A DNA stretch of 64,000 nt from Gnetum montanum (Eukaryota; Streptophyta; Gnetopsida; Gnetales; Gnetaceae), in contig MNCI01034296.1 in the NCBI GenBank assembly GCA_015680685.1, positions 107,887 to 171,886 on the forward strand. The letters run 5' to 3'. The position numbers were made by a program, and so were the translations under genes. Below, one piece after another: positions 45,275 to 55,789 of the stretch (positions are counted from its first letter, which is position 1; every line of letters starts with the position of its first letter). A model generated the notes under the pieces. The model was not told where the DNA came from and ran no database searches. It saw only the letters and a program-made list of their open reading frames with translations.

Positions 45275-47230
45275 ATGAAGGAGAAAGTACAACATTTCAT
45301 AAGTTTGATTACTAATCCATCCCTTGATTTCTTCAATGTGGTGCCAGTAAAAAACCCTTTATTCTTCTTCTCCTCTTTTTCTTCATTTTCATCAACAAAT
45401 TTAAGATTAAACTTTATACCAAACTTAGGTATGTGCTCCAACCCATTCATTAATTATAATTTCAACAATGGGAGTACACATGCTAGTGAACATTATATAC
45501 TAGGCAATGCTTTGTCTTATGATTTTCAAAATTCTCCTAGTTTTCAAAATATTACTATATTTAATGTTGCAAATGTTAGTCCTTAAAATGTTTCTATATT
45601 CAATCATGTTGCTTCTCAATATGATTCTATGGTTAATCATGTTGTAAATTTTAGTTTTCCAATGCATGTGAATGAAGGCTCTAATAGTAATGCTTTTCTT
45701 ATAAACTCTAGTCATGGGTTTGTTAGTAATAATGATTTACATGTTGGTATTATTAATTCTTACATTTTGATGAGCATTTTTTAATTATAATAATGTCTCT
45801 GGCTGAAATTAGTAAGAGATAAAGGAGATGTACTATACAAAAGATGGTTGTATCTTCAAACCCCTTTTCTCATCTTTCCCAATTTAATTCCATACAAGAA
45901 CCTTACCAACCAATTCAAAATATCATTGCATATGACCTATCAATTCCAACCCTAAATTTTAAGTATGTCATAATTAATGTTATACCTTAATTTTCACCAA
46001 CACAAGTCATTTTTTATGATTAACCTTTATTATGTAATGTTATTCCTAAACTTTAGACTACACATTATGATAGTTTTGTTCAAGACATTAATGCTCAACC
46101 TTTATTGCCATTCAAGAATCCTAATCACTTTATGCAATCATGCCCTATTCCATCATAAATTCTATTTTAAATTCCATTTCTTCCACCTGCCCCAATATGG
46201 GATTCACCAACATATATATTTATGAATATTTCTAATTCTTTAAAAGTGGTTAAAAATTTTATTATTTGTATTAATTCAAATGTTGGATGTGATTCCAATG
46301 TTATGTATTGAACAAATAAACAAAGTTTGTAATTTGAGTATTATTGACCAATGAGCCTGAATTTAATGTCCTTGATTGTATTATTGACATTTCCTTGGGT
46401 GTTGATTACTTTGATGAATAAGGTTTTGATTAGGATAAGCATTTACATTCTGATTTTTGTAGGAATGATTAGACTAGTATTGATTCTCTTTTGAGTTAGA
46501 ATGCAATGATGTGGATTCTTTCTTGGATTTATATGATGCCAATCATGGTTATCATGTTTCTAAATCTTCTTTCACTTCATAATGTAATGATGACTTGAAT
46601 GAACATGAGGGCTCTTATTTTATCGATTCCTCTAATCGTAAGTCAAATGTTTAGAATAATAGCATAGTATAAAGTCATGATGTTTTTAAGAGATTTGTTT
46701 AGGATGTTTTTTATAATACTAGAATATATCTTCCTATTTATGATATGAATGATTAATTAACTGAAGTTATTATGCATGAGGATCTTTCATCTTCTAATTC
46801 TAAATTGCATAAATATGTTTATTATTAAAGTATGTTTTCTCATATCATATATGATGATATGTTTGTGCAAATTAATCCCATTTTATTTTTGTTAAATACC
46901 TAGATGAGTATGCTTCTTGATATGATCATAGATATAAGAAATTTGATTCAAATGCATCATAGTTCCTTCATCATTTAAATTATGTTGAAAATGTTATGAA
47001 TCAATAAAATTTTAGAGTTTTATACTACTCTTAGGAATTCTCTATTTAATGTACATATTGAGGATGATGGAAAGACATTTTTTTATGATGAATTTGATGC
47101 TCATGATCTATATTTAGCTTATGATTTAACTCCTCAGGACTTAGCACATCTAGCTATAATGCGTAACTCTTTTAACTCTTTGACTTTAGACGATATGCTT
47201 CCACCTTGCAAGAATGATGAAATTGAATAA
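45275..47230 (+). pseudogene. long unidentified Asn/Ser/Asp-rich coding relic
   Basis: An open stretch at 45275-45586 (FFSSFSSFSS, INYNFNNGSTHASEHY) continues after a stop in the same frame with FNHVASQYDSMVNHVVNF. Another register then shows MSLAEISK, IQEPYQPIQNIIAYD and APIWDSPTYIFMN (45790-46260). From 46508 the first frame returns with DVDSFLDLYDANHGYHVSKS. The last piece (from about 47026) is TLRNSLFNVHIEDDGKTF, YLAYDLTPQDLAHLAIMRNS and LDDMLPPCKN, ending at TAA 47228-47230. The text looks like real protein with decay stops. I see no RT, integrase, protease or zinc-knuckle motif, so the family is unknown. A gag-like or accessory protein of a different retroelement is possible. Confidence 0.5.
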
Positions 47231-48439
47231 AAAATTCTTGTATTTATTATATAAATGTCTTAGAAAAATTTTAGTACAAGGTATTTTTATCCCTTCTTAT
47301 GTTTATGAGATTCTAGATACTTTTGGCCTATGCAAAGTGCCACATCCTAATTCCTAAATGGTGCCATTTGGTAACCAAGGTGGTGTCATTTTGTAACCAA
47401 AGTAATATAATTATTGTAGTAAGACTCTTAATAAAGGAAAATTTTGTAATAATAGGTGTGTCTCTTGAGGGTACCCTTGGAGGTTGTATTAGTAGGGGGT
47501 TGTAGAACTAATAATGGCAAGTAATAGAAAGGAACCGCATCACTTTTTCTATTCAAGTTTAGGTCTCTAAGGGATAGATACTAAAAGAAGATAACCCTAA
47601 GAAATCATTGGAGTGTGACCTAGAGATAGTTATTCATTTTTCAATTTCCTCATTAATAAACTTTAATTTCATTTCCTTATGCATTTTTCCTACTATGTTC
47701 ACTACACATAATGTTAAATGTAACTTATATTTAAAGTTTGCCATGACATTAAAGAATGGGATGTCACAATTAGTGTTACATCAAATCACAACCTAGGGCA
47801 AATCAAAATTAAGGGCTAATCATGATGCAATGATAAACTTGAGCCACAATTCATGGTGAACTACATACCATTACAAAATATGCATAATGTCCAAGATTAA
47901 TCATGCCTATGAAATGATTATGATTCAAGATAAATCATAACTTATGAAGATGCCTTTCTAGTACATGTACCTCTATTAATATCAATGACTTAATTCTAAA
48001 AAAAGATCAAATGAATAACGAACCAGCAAGGTACATCAACTACAAGATATTTTGGTAAGACAAGGGATAACATCCTTTCAAGTAACTCTTACACATTTCT
48101 TAATAGTATTAAATCTTCTTTCATTCATCTAAAGATCTGAATGATTAGGTCCAATTTATAAAAGCAACTTAGTTAATCTTTACTATTCTCCATAATGTTA
48201 AGAAACCCTCCTTATAAGAGTAATATTTCTTAAAGTCTTGAATGATCTTCGCATATTATGAGTTTTTTCCTTCTTAAAACACTTAAACTTCAACTAAGTA
48301 ACTAAATTGATACTTCATACATTTTTTCTAGGTTCTAATCATTAACAAAGTCATAAAAACCAATTATAAGATTATATTACAATTAATGTAATAAAGTTAA
48401 GCTAATTTTATGTAAGTGACTAACTACCAATTGTAGATT
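47231..48439. other. intergenic AT-rich DNA
   Basis: No ORF above about 60 codons is convincing. A short direct repeat, (a)aatggtgccatttggtaaccaa then ggtgtcattttgtaaccaa, lies at 47356-47401. Nothing else is recognised. Confidence 0.5.
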
Positions 48440-48572
48440 AGTAATGCTAAATAATATTCCATCCATAATGCTATTGGTAGAGCCTATCAGTAACACTAAA
48501 TAATATTCTATTTATAATGCTTTGGGGAGAGCCTATTAGTAACGCTACATAATATTCCATCCATTACACTCC
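48440..48572 (+). repeat. 49-bp tandem repeat, about 2.7 copies
   Basis: Units begin at 48440, 48489 and 48538 with agtaaygctaaataatattc, followed by catccataatgctattgg-like text. The third copy is partial. Confidence 0.8.
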
Positions 48573-48579
48573 AAGAACA

Positions 48580-49545
48580 ACTACGACATGTATACTACCA
48601 TCTTCATTAACCAAAAGCAAAATCTTAGGGCCAATGCCATTGGTAGGGGAGAGCATGATATGGAAATTATGTAGTTTTAATACTTAAAGTTAAAAGTTTA
48701 ATCCAAAATTTCACTAAATCCCCACCTTATTTTCCATTTGTACAAATTTATTAAAGTTATTTATCATAGCTATGTAGAACCACCAAACTCATGCAAAGAA
48801 AAGTTAAGATCCAATGTAAGATTCATGCTTTATATTTTATTGTAGCCAATTCAAAAACCTTTTCAGTTAAAATACGGTAGAAAATTCATAGTAAGAGCAT
48901 GTATAGATTTATTAATAATAACTTTCAATAAAGATAACTATGATATGTACAACACTATCTATACTACATAAAAGTAGCAATCTTTAGGCCAATGCCATTG
49001 GTAGGGAAGAACATGATGTGAATATTTTATTATTTTAGTGCTTAACATTAAAATTTCAATCCAAGTTTTCACTAAAACCCCATTTTGTTTTTTGTCATTA
49101 CTCAATGCAGATTTATTCTATGCAAATTATTAAAGTTCTTTGTCATAGTTATGTAGAATAACAAAACTCTTACAAAGCAAAGCTAAGATCCAATAAAAGC
49201 TTCATGCTTAATATTTTGTTGCAACCTATGTAGAAACCTTTTCAACTAAATTATAGTAGAAAATTCATAGTAAGAGCACATACAGATTTGTCAAGAACAA
49301 CTTTTAGCAAGGATAACTAGGACATGTATGTTACCATCTTCATGACCCAAAAGCAACAACCTCAAGCATAATGCCATTAGTAGGAAAGAGCATGGTGTGG
49401 ATATTATGTAGTGTTAATGTTTAAAGTTAAAATTTCAATTCATGTTTTTGGACAAAATCTCATTATGTTTGTTGTCTATGTGGATTTTTCAAAGCTCTTC
49501 ATCATAACTACACAGAACAAAGAAACTCATGTAGAGCAAGAATAA
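48580..49545 (+). repeat. 360-380-bp tandem repeat, about 2.6 copies
   Basis: The word (cc)aatgccattggtagg occurs at 48631, 48989 and 49368. Each is followed in the same order by agcatgatrtgg, aaagttaaaatttcaatcc, tttcactaaaaccccat, tcatagctatgtagaa and aagctaagatccaa-like blocks. The third unit fades near 49545. No ORF is associated. Confidence 0.82.
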
Positions 49546-49775
49546 TACACATTATTTAGATGATGTAATATTTAAGTATTGCAAATAAATAATATGCATT
49601 CTATTGATGGTGTAATACTTATAGAGTTTTCTTTTTGTAAATATTGTGCTTTAGTTCAATTTGGTTTGTATTACATAGGTTGAAGTAAAAATCACACCTA
49701 TTTCAACAAAAACAAAGAAAAACTTAGTGTACAATATGAAACTTAATGCATATCAATATATTTTGATTTATAATG

Positions 49776-50060
49776 TAATATTTTTTGAGTTTAAGTATTG
49801 TTAAAATTAGTTTTGGATTTTGTACCACCCTTTAAAGTGTAACATATTTTGGGTTTAAGTATTGTTAAAAAAAGTTTCAAGTTCTACACCATCCTTTAAA
49901 GTGTAACAGTTTTTATGTTTGAGTATTATTTTAAAAAAATTTTAGGTTCTACAATAGTAATATTTTTTGGGTTTAAGTATTGTTAAAATATTTTTTGCAT
50001 TTAAGTATTATTAAATTTTTTTCAAGTTTTGCATCATCTTTCAAAGTGTAATAATTTTTT
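49776..50060 (+). repeat. degenerate 64-bp tandem repeat
   Basis: The word gtttaagtattgttaaaa or close variants occurs at about 49789, 49853, 49917, 49971 and 49999. Between the first copies stand caagttctacaccatccttt and aaagtgtaacatatttt. Spacing is 64, 64, 54 and 28 bp, so the array ends in partial units. Confidence 0.7.
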
Positions 50061-50529
50061 GGTTTTCAAATATAATCTTTTCAAATTTTTTTTAAAAAAA
50101 TCAAGAAAATCCTACTAAAAATTTTAAAATTTATCTTTACTAATTTCTTAATTTATATTTGGGTATCATAGAAATAATTCTAAATTTAAACTATTAGAGG
50201 CTTTGTATATATACCACTCATATGTTTACCTAACTACAACAAGCTTGCTTTCACTAAAATTACGATTAAAAAAACTTCTTTGAAAATAAAATTCAGCATT
50301 TAACTAAGTGCATTGGAAAAAGAAGGATAAATTTCAAAAAATGAAAAAACTTATTTGTTTTGAAGAACTTCACTCCTATAAATGGATAACAATTCAATTG
50401 AAAGGTAACGTGAGTTAAATCATGAAAGGTAACAAAGTTTAAGAGATCATAGGAAAGAGGCTTGAGAAAGAAGAGATCCTTTAGAGTTGCAAAAAATTAG
50501 ATTAAGATCAAGTACATCAAAGAATGTAT
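50061..50529. other. spacer, nothing recognised
   Basis: AT-rich sequence between the tandem repeats and the E6 LTR. No feature is supported. Confidence 0.5.
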
Positions 50530-51215
50530 AAAGCGGAAATCATGTACACTCAACCATATGAATCACTAAGTGTTCATGCACAATTTGGTCAAATTCTGTG
50601 GACCATTTGTCTTTCAATACACTAGCCTCTAGGAAGTGGAACTAGCTCAATAGTCATTTGTTGTCTTCCCAATTACACTTGTGATATGCAAAGGTATGGT
50701 TAAGTGCAATCAGAGCATATGATTTTTTATTATTTTTATGTTTTATGTTTTGGGTGCTTAAAATAAAGGATAAAAAGAATGAAGTAATTTAATTGCTAAT
50801 TTAATCTAACTAACCAATATCTAACTAATTCTAACATAAGCATTCAGTCCAATTTTCATACACATCCTAAACACGTATAATGTTGTTGGGTTACCAAACA
50901 TTAAGTGTTACTAGGATTACCAAGCATCATGTGCATGCTCAAAGAAATCGTACTTATGTGCTTAATTAATCACTATTTAATATAACTTAATTTAGCTTAA
51001 TTACTTAAAAGCATTAAATAAAATTGATGAAAACATTGAATGCATGAAGAAAATATTTAATTTAGACAAAGTATTACAAGGTTTATCTGAAAGCTCATCT
51101 TTATTGACACACACACTACCTCAAGTACAACAGTGCTCAAATAAAGATTTTTATACTCAATGTCTCTTACTATGGGCACTTGGGAAAATATTCTAACTTT
51201 GGGGAAGAAAAACTG
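50530..51215 (-). repeat. E6 3' LTR, 5'-truncated
   Basis: In element sense it runs from agtttttcttccccaaagttagaat through tttatttgagcactgttg, caataaagatgagctt, ttggtaatcctag and gtatggttgagtgtacatg. These are the R/U5 landmarks of the family. U3 with the GATATC words and TATA box is missing, so the extra ORF runs straight into R. Confidence 0.75.
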
Positions 51216-53450
51216 CCAGCTTCATAGTAGTTGATCTTTGATTAGTGAATCCTACCTTGAGAACTTCGAGTTCAGCATTTGTAGTCTCAAGCTTTTGCTT
51301 CATCTCCTTGTGGTGCTTGAATGCTACCTTGTATAGTAAGTACGAGCTAGCCACCTACTTCTCTAACTCTAAATGTACCCATTCGGTAGTTAGCATTGCC
51401 AAGTTTCCATATTGGAAATTGGTGTGTTCCATGTATTCTATCATTTCTTTAATTTGCAACTCCATGTGGGTCTCCACTTTAGTGTAGACATCTATCCCAT
51501 CAATGATAAGTTGCCATACCTCTTTTCCTTGTTGGAGTTGTTGGAGGGTCTCATTAACTTTTCCCTTTGCCATTTGGATGTGTTTTTCATTAACTTCCTT
51601 CTATAAGTTAACCTGATCTCTATAGTAGTTTTTGACTCTATCAAATTGGAGGGCCTCGTTCTTCCAAATAATAATCTCAATCACAAACTCTTGGTGTAAG
51701 GGGTGGAATTCCTCCATAGAAAGATTTATATTTTTTGTTTTTAATATTTTAAGCACAATGTTTACCCTATCTAGCTTCTCTTATTGTTGATGGATGAATT
51801 CTTGCATCTACTATTTCTACACATCAACATTTTGTAGGTGTGCGGTCAGCATCTCATTCTCTAGGTGCATTTGAACTAAATATGTCTTGGCTTTTGCCAT
51901 GGACTAGTCAAAGAGGACTATCACCATCCCCACCTCAACCTATTTTAGTCTATCTTAAAGCTATTGAAAAGCTTTATCTCTTATTAGGGTAGGGTTGAGG
52001 ACTGCAGTATGAGCAAGGCGAGCTCTTAATTCGACCAACTTTGCGGCTAAGCATTGGTTTTGTGCATGACCTGTTTTGAGTTATCCTTCCAAAATGATGC
52101 ATTTGCCCTTTTCTTCAAGGAGATTTGTTTGGTTTGCAATGATGTTATTTGGAAAATCAAAGATATACAAAATTGGTTATCTAGTTCCCACCAATTGATT
52201 CAGCAATTTTTCATGCTAGGCTGCACTCAATTAATTGCTAATAGTTCTTGCAGACTTCTGCACATCTTTGAGTGTAGAAACGTCTAATACAAACACTGCA
52301 AGTCCATTCAGTACTTCGATGATATGATTATTAACAAATTTTATTACTATCTCCTACCCTTGGTGCTACATCATCAATATAGTTGCCTCCTTGCCCTCCT
52401 CCAAGCACACCAAAAAGGTAGTGACATTCCTAGAGATGTATGGGAATTGTTGTTATTACGAGAGAGACACGGTTATCTTTTGGGTACTAGGATTTGAACT
52501 CATGGGCAACTACATTCTTTGGGCTGAGAATATTAGCTCACCTCCCTACATTTGACTAATTTTTGAAGCCACTTCATTGAGGTGACTCATTGTAGGATGG
52601 TACACAGATGAATTCCCATCACTTGTTCTTGCTTATTGCTCCCACTCACACAAGAGCTACTCTTGGATTTAATGCATGAGTTCAATGGTAGTGTGGGCCT
52701 TTAACATTGTTTCTTGAGTCGGTGGTGGAGGTGGAAGATGTTGCTCTTCTTCTTTGGACATGGTAGGAATCTCATCTTTCATCATCTTTGACTAGGAGGC
52801 AATGGAATTATGCCTAATTATGTCATTTGCATAGTGAACTATCTCTGCCTTTTTACAGAGTTTTCTGATAAGGCATGGAAATGGTAGGATTTTCATTTCA
52901 TGTTTATTTTCCTTGAAGTAATTTTCCATCTCCAAATACATTAGTTGTGGAAGGTTAATAGGAAATTTTCCACTTAAAGTGGCACATGCATGGGTAGAGA
53001 AAGAAGTCACCTTACTAGGCCACACTATCAAATTAAGGTGATAAGCTACTATCTTAAAGTGTAGGTGCTTCGCTAGTGTGAGTGTGCTAACCTCCTTACA
53101 GTTAGTCCCATAACATCACTGGGTCCACTCCCTTTTTTCCTTGGGATCGACATGCATGAAGATCTCTCCCAAATGGATTCTAGAATCAAGAAGACCAAGA
53201 GCCTATGCAATAGCTTCCATCGAGTAGGATACCTGAATGTCCTTGATTCTCACAATGGCTCCTGCCTTTCTACTGTTCTAGAAGAGATATGTCTTTCCCA
53301 TATACCACTCCCCACTGGAAGTGATGATTGGCCACATGGGAGAGTTTTGCAACTGCATCTTGACTTCTAATGGAGCATTTTCTAAGAATGGCCCATAGTT
53401 TAGTTCTTAGATAACTAAGAGTTGGACATCACAAGGCTTGATTATATCAA
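51216..53450 (-). pseudogene. extra (envelope-position) ORF of E6, degenerate
   Basis: One frame carries most of the text with scattered stops. The N-terminal half has NYGPFLENAPLEVKMQLQNS near 53390, EWYMGKTYLF near 53310, KIVAYHLNLIVWPSKVTSFS near 53040 and LPFPCLIRKLCKKAEIV near 52880, then a Pro-rich stretch near 52730. The C-terminal half (about 51950-51250) is charged and heptad-like, for example HLENEMLTAHLQNVDV, MAKGKVNETLQQLQQGKEVW and MELQIKEMIEYMEH, which suggests a coiled coil. No clear signal peptide or membrane segment is visible. Colinear with the E1 relic at 8650-9778. The block L-P-F-P-x-L-I recalls plant transposon and Athila ORF families by memory only. Role unknown. Confidence 0.62.
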
Positions 53451-53989
53451 GGTAGGCTTTGGTCAATGTGATCATAAATCTTGGTATGAGTCCTAGTGCC
53501 TCTCCTCTTTGAGATTATTCTATTGTAGCCTCTTTTTTAAGAACCTATTGGATAGATTCTAGTTTGGGCTCCTCCCAAAGAGGTCCAATTACATGAGTTT
53601 CTCTGCCTACTCTTGGGCTTATTCCTGCTATTCCCTTCTAACTCTAGATCATTTGTTCCTTGGTTGTGATGGTCCTCCTTCTTACAGTCATTTTGGTATT
53701 GGTGCCATTTGTGATCACAACATGACTAAGGGTTAGCATTTAATGTGTACCTTGAAACAAATGCAATACCTTATCTCTTGGGAAGGTTACACCTAGGTAA
53801 GTTGTGATAATCATTGATTTGATTATTTCAATTATTATTTTATTCTTATTTTAATATTAATAATTAATTTTGGGCATACTAGAGTTTGTTGAAAAGGTTA
53901 AACTCTCAAAAATTAATGGTTTAATATTATTCTATTCATTAATCCTTTGGAGGAGTTAGAAAAATTTTTGAAAATTTTTGTCAAAAACC

Positions 53990-54240
53990 TTAAGGTTTGT
54001 GGCCCCCATGACTAAGAGCTTACCTTCGATAGCTATAGGATTGAAGATGGAGTTATTTGGACAAATGGTGTGCAAATTATGGACTTTGGAAGGTTTTGAG
54101 CTCTAAAAAATTGTAAAAACTCCCCTCCATTTTTGAACTAAATGACAAAAAATTTCAAAGTATAGGATGGTATTTATAGAATTTTTGGGCTATGTTAACT
54201 CGGCTTAGTTGATGGGGCCAAGTTAACATAGCCAACTGTG
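53990..54240 (-). promoter_or_regulatory. TATA-like region with inverted repeat before the extra ORF (E6)
   Basis: A 17-bp inverted repeat with one mismatch has arms at 54188-54204 and 54216-54233 (GGCTATGTTAACT and its complement). It stands just upstream, in minus sense, of TATAAATA (54178-54171). The 100 bp after it match E1 7918-8020. The E1 copy also has an inverted repeat before its TATA, though with different arm sequence. It may be an internal promoter or a nested LTR remnant. Confidence 0.42.
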
Positions 54241-55789
54241 TCGATGCAGCTATTGATCACCATTGACTTTGTAAAAAATAATAAGAAGCATGATGTTTTT
54301 TCATGAAATGAGGGTCAATTGAAAGCCTGAAAAGCCATAAACATTATGAAAATATTAGAAGAGGGTCTTAAAGTTTTGAAAATTGAGAAATGATTGGAGA
54401 ATGATATTTTATGGAGAAAATGGCTTAAGGAGCACATAGTTGGATGCACAATGGAGTACATGAAAGATTTGATTACAACAATGTCTAAGAATAAGGAGCT
54501 TAACTAACCAAACCATGAGATATGCAAGTGGATCCTCCCCATAGCAGCACATGCCATTTTTGCCCTTGCACAACCTCAACTAAGGAGTATGTGGCCCTCA
54601 TAGTTGATTAATGGTTAAAAAAATTTAAGGACCAAACCCATAGAATCTACCTAAGAATTTTAGAAACACGAAAACTAGTAGTAAGGCAAGTTACGAAGAG
54701 CATTGATGGTTGAGATAGAGAATGGAATGGATGTCCCAATCATGGTCACATGAAGTCCCATGTGGAATGAATGGTTAAATGATCCAATAGAGTCCAACCT
54801 TAGTCCAAACTAAAACCAACCACTTTTAGTGACTTCACATCATCACTCTAGGACTACTCTACCCCCTTAAGACACAAGAATGCTCCCACAAACATCTACC
54901 ATTTCTTATTTGAGAAGAAAAGAAAAGAAGAAAGTGAGAAAGGACCTTAGTTAGAGGGGACCTGCAAGCATGGGTAACATATCTTTTTAGTCCCACAACC
55001 AATGCTTGTAGCTTGTTTATTTTGTCTAAGGTGTGTGCTTTGAATTCCCATAATGTTTTTTTAATGCTTTTCATGAATTTTTAGATGGAAACCACACTAT
55101 GCAAAGACTTATTCAACTTCCTGTTATTGGTTGACACAGAATGGTAAGAAATCCATGAAAACACACATGCACTCAAGCCAGTGGAGAGGTATAGAGAGAT
55201 TTGATCCCCTTAAAGATAAATCCTTTTCAAACCTTTGAATCTTTTCCAAGCTCGGAAACTACCATGCTCACAAGTTCGTTAAGGTTTTATTATTGAAAAG
55301 GGACCTCATGTTTCCAAAATAAGGAAAACCATAGAGTTTGTGGATGGGTGGATGATATGGACTTACTACCTATTCCATCAAAAGGAAACCTATCTTAGTT
55401 ATGAGTCATCAAAATTTAAAAGTAGAGACTAGACATTAGCAAACAAAAATGTTAAGTACAACCACCATTAGCAAACAACTATAGCACCACTATGTCCTAT
55501 TGGCAATAAAGAACTTTTATTAGAAGACAAGAAAAATTCACACCAAAATAAAGGGAAAATATATATATAAAAAGTAAAATATCCAAAAAATATAAAATGT
55601 ACTAATGGTATTGTAAAACAAAAATTGGAAAAATTATTCAAGTAACAAAAATGGTCTAGAAACAAAGAAAGCGTAAAACCAAAAAGTAGAAAAAGTACAG
55701 AGCCACTCAATAGATTAGCATGGATGGCCATCTTCCTCATGACTAAGTTGCAAGGAGGAGATCCAAAAAATTAACCAAGATCATCCATC
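54241..55789 (-). other. E6 3' non-coding region after integrase
   Basis: It contains the family blocks in order: cccttaattaggtg-type T-rich and A-rich text near 55700-55550, gggaattcaaagcacac near 55045, agggaccttagttagagggg near 54945 and gaggatccacttgcat near 54525. ORFs of 70-90 codons here are not shared in frame with the other elements. Confidence 0.6.

Noticed and set aside
48440-50060. CRISPR array
   Set aside because: The repeats are direct tandems without unique spacers, degenerate, and lie in a plant-type genome with no associated genes.
51245-53370. Plus-strand ORFs of 60-80 codons across this region as host genes
   Set aside because: They are antisense shadows of the minus-strand extra ORF of E6, whose frame is supported by colinear similarity to E1.
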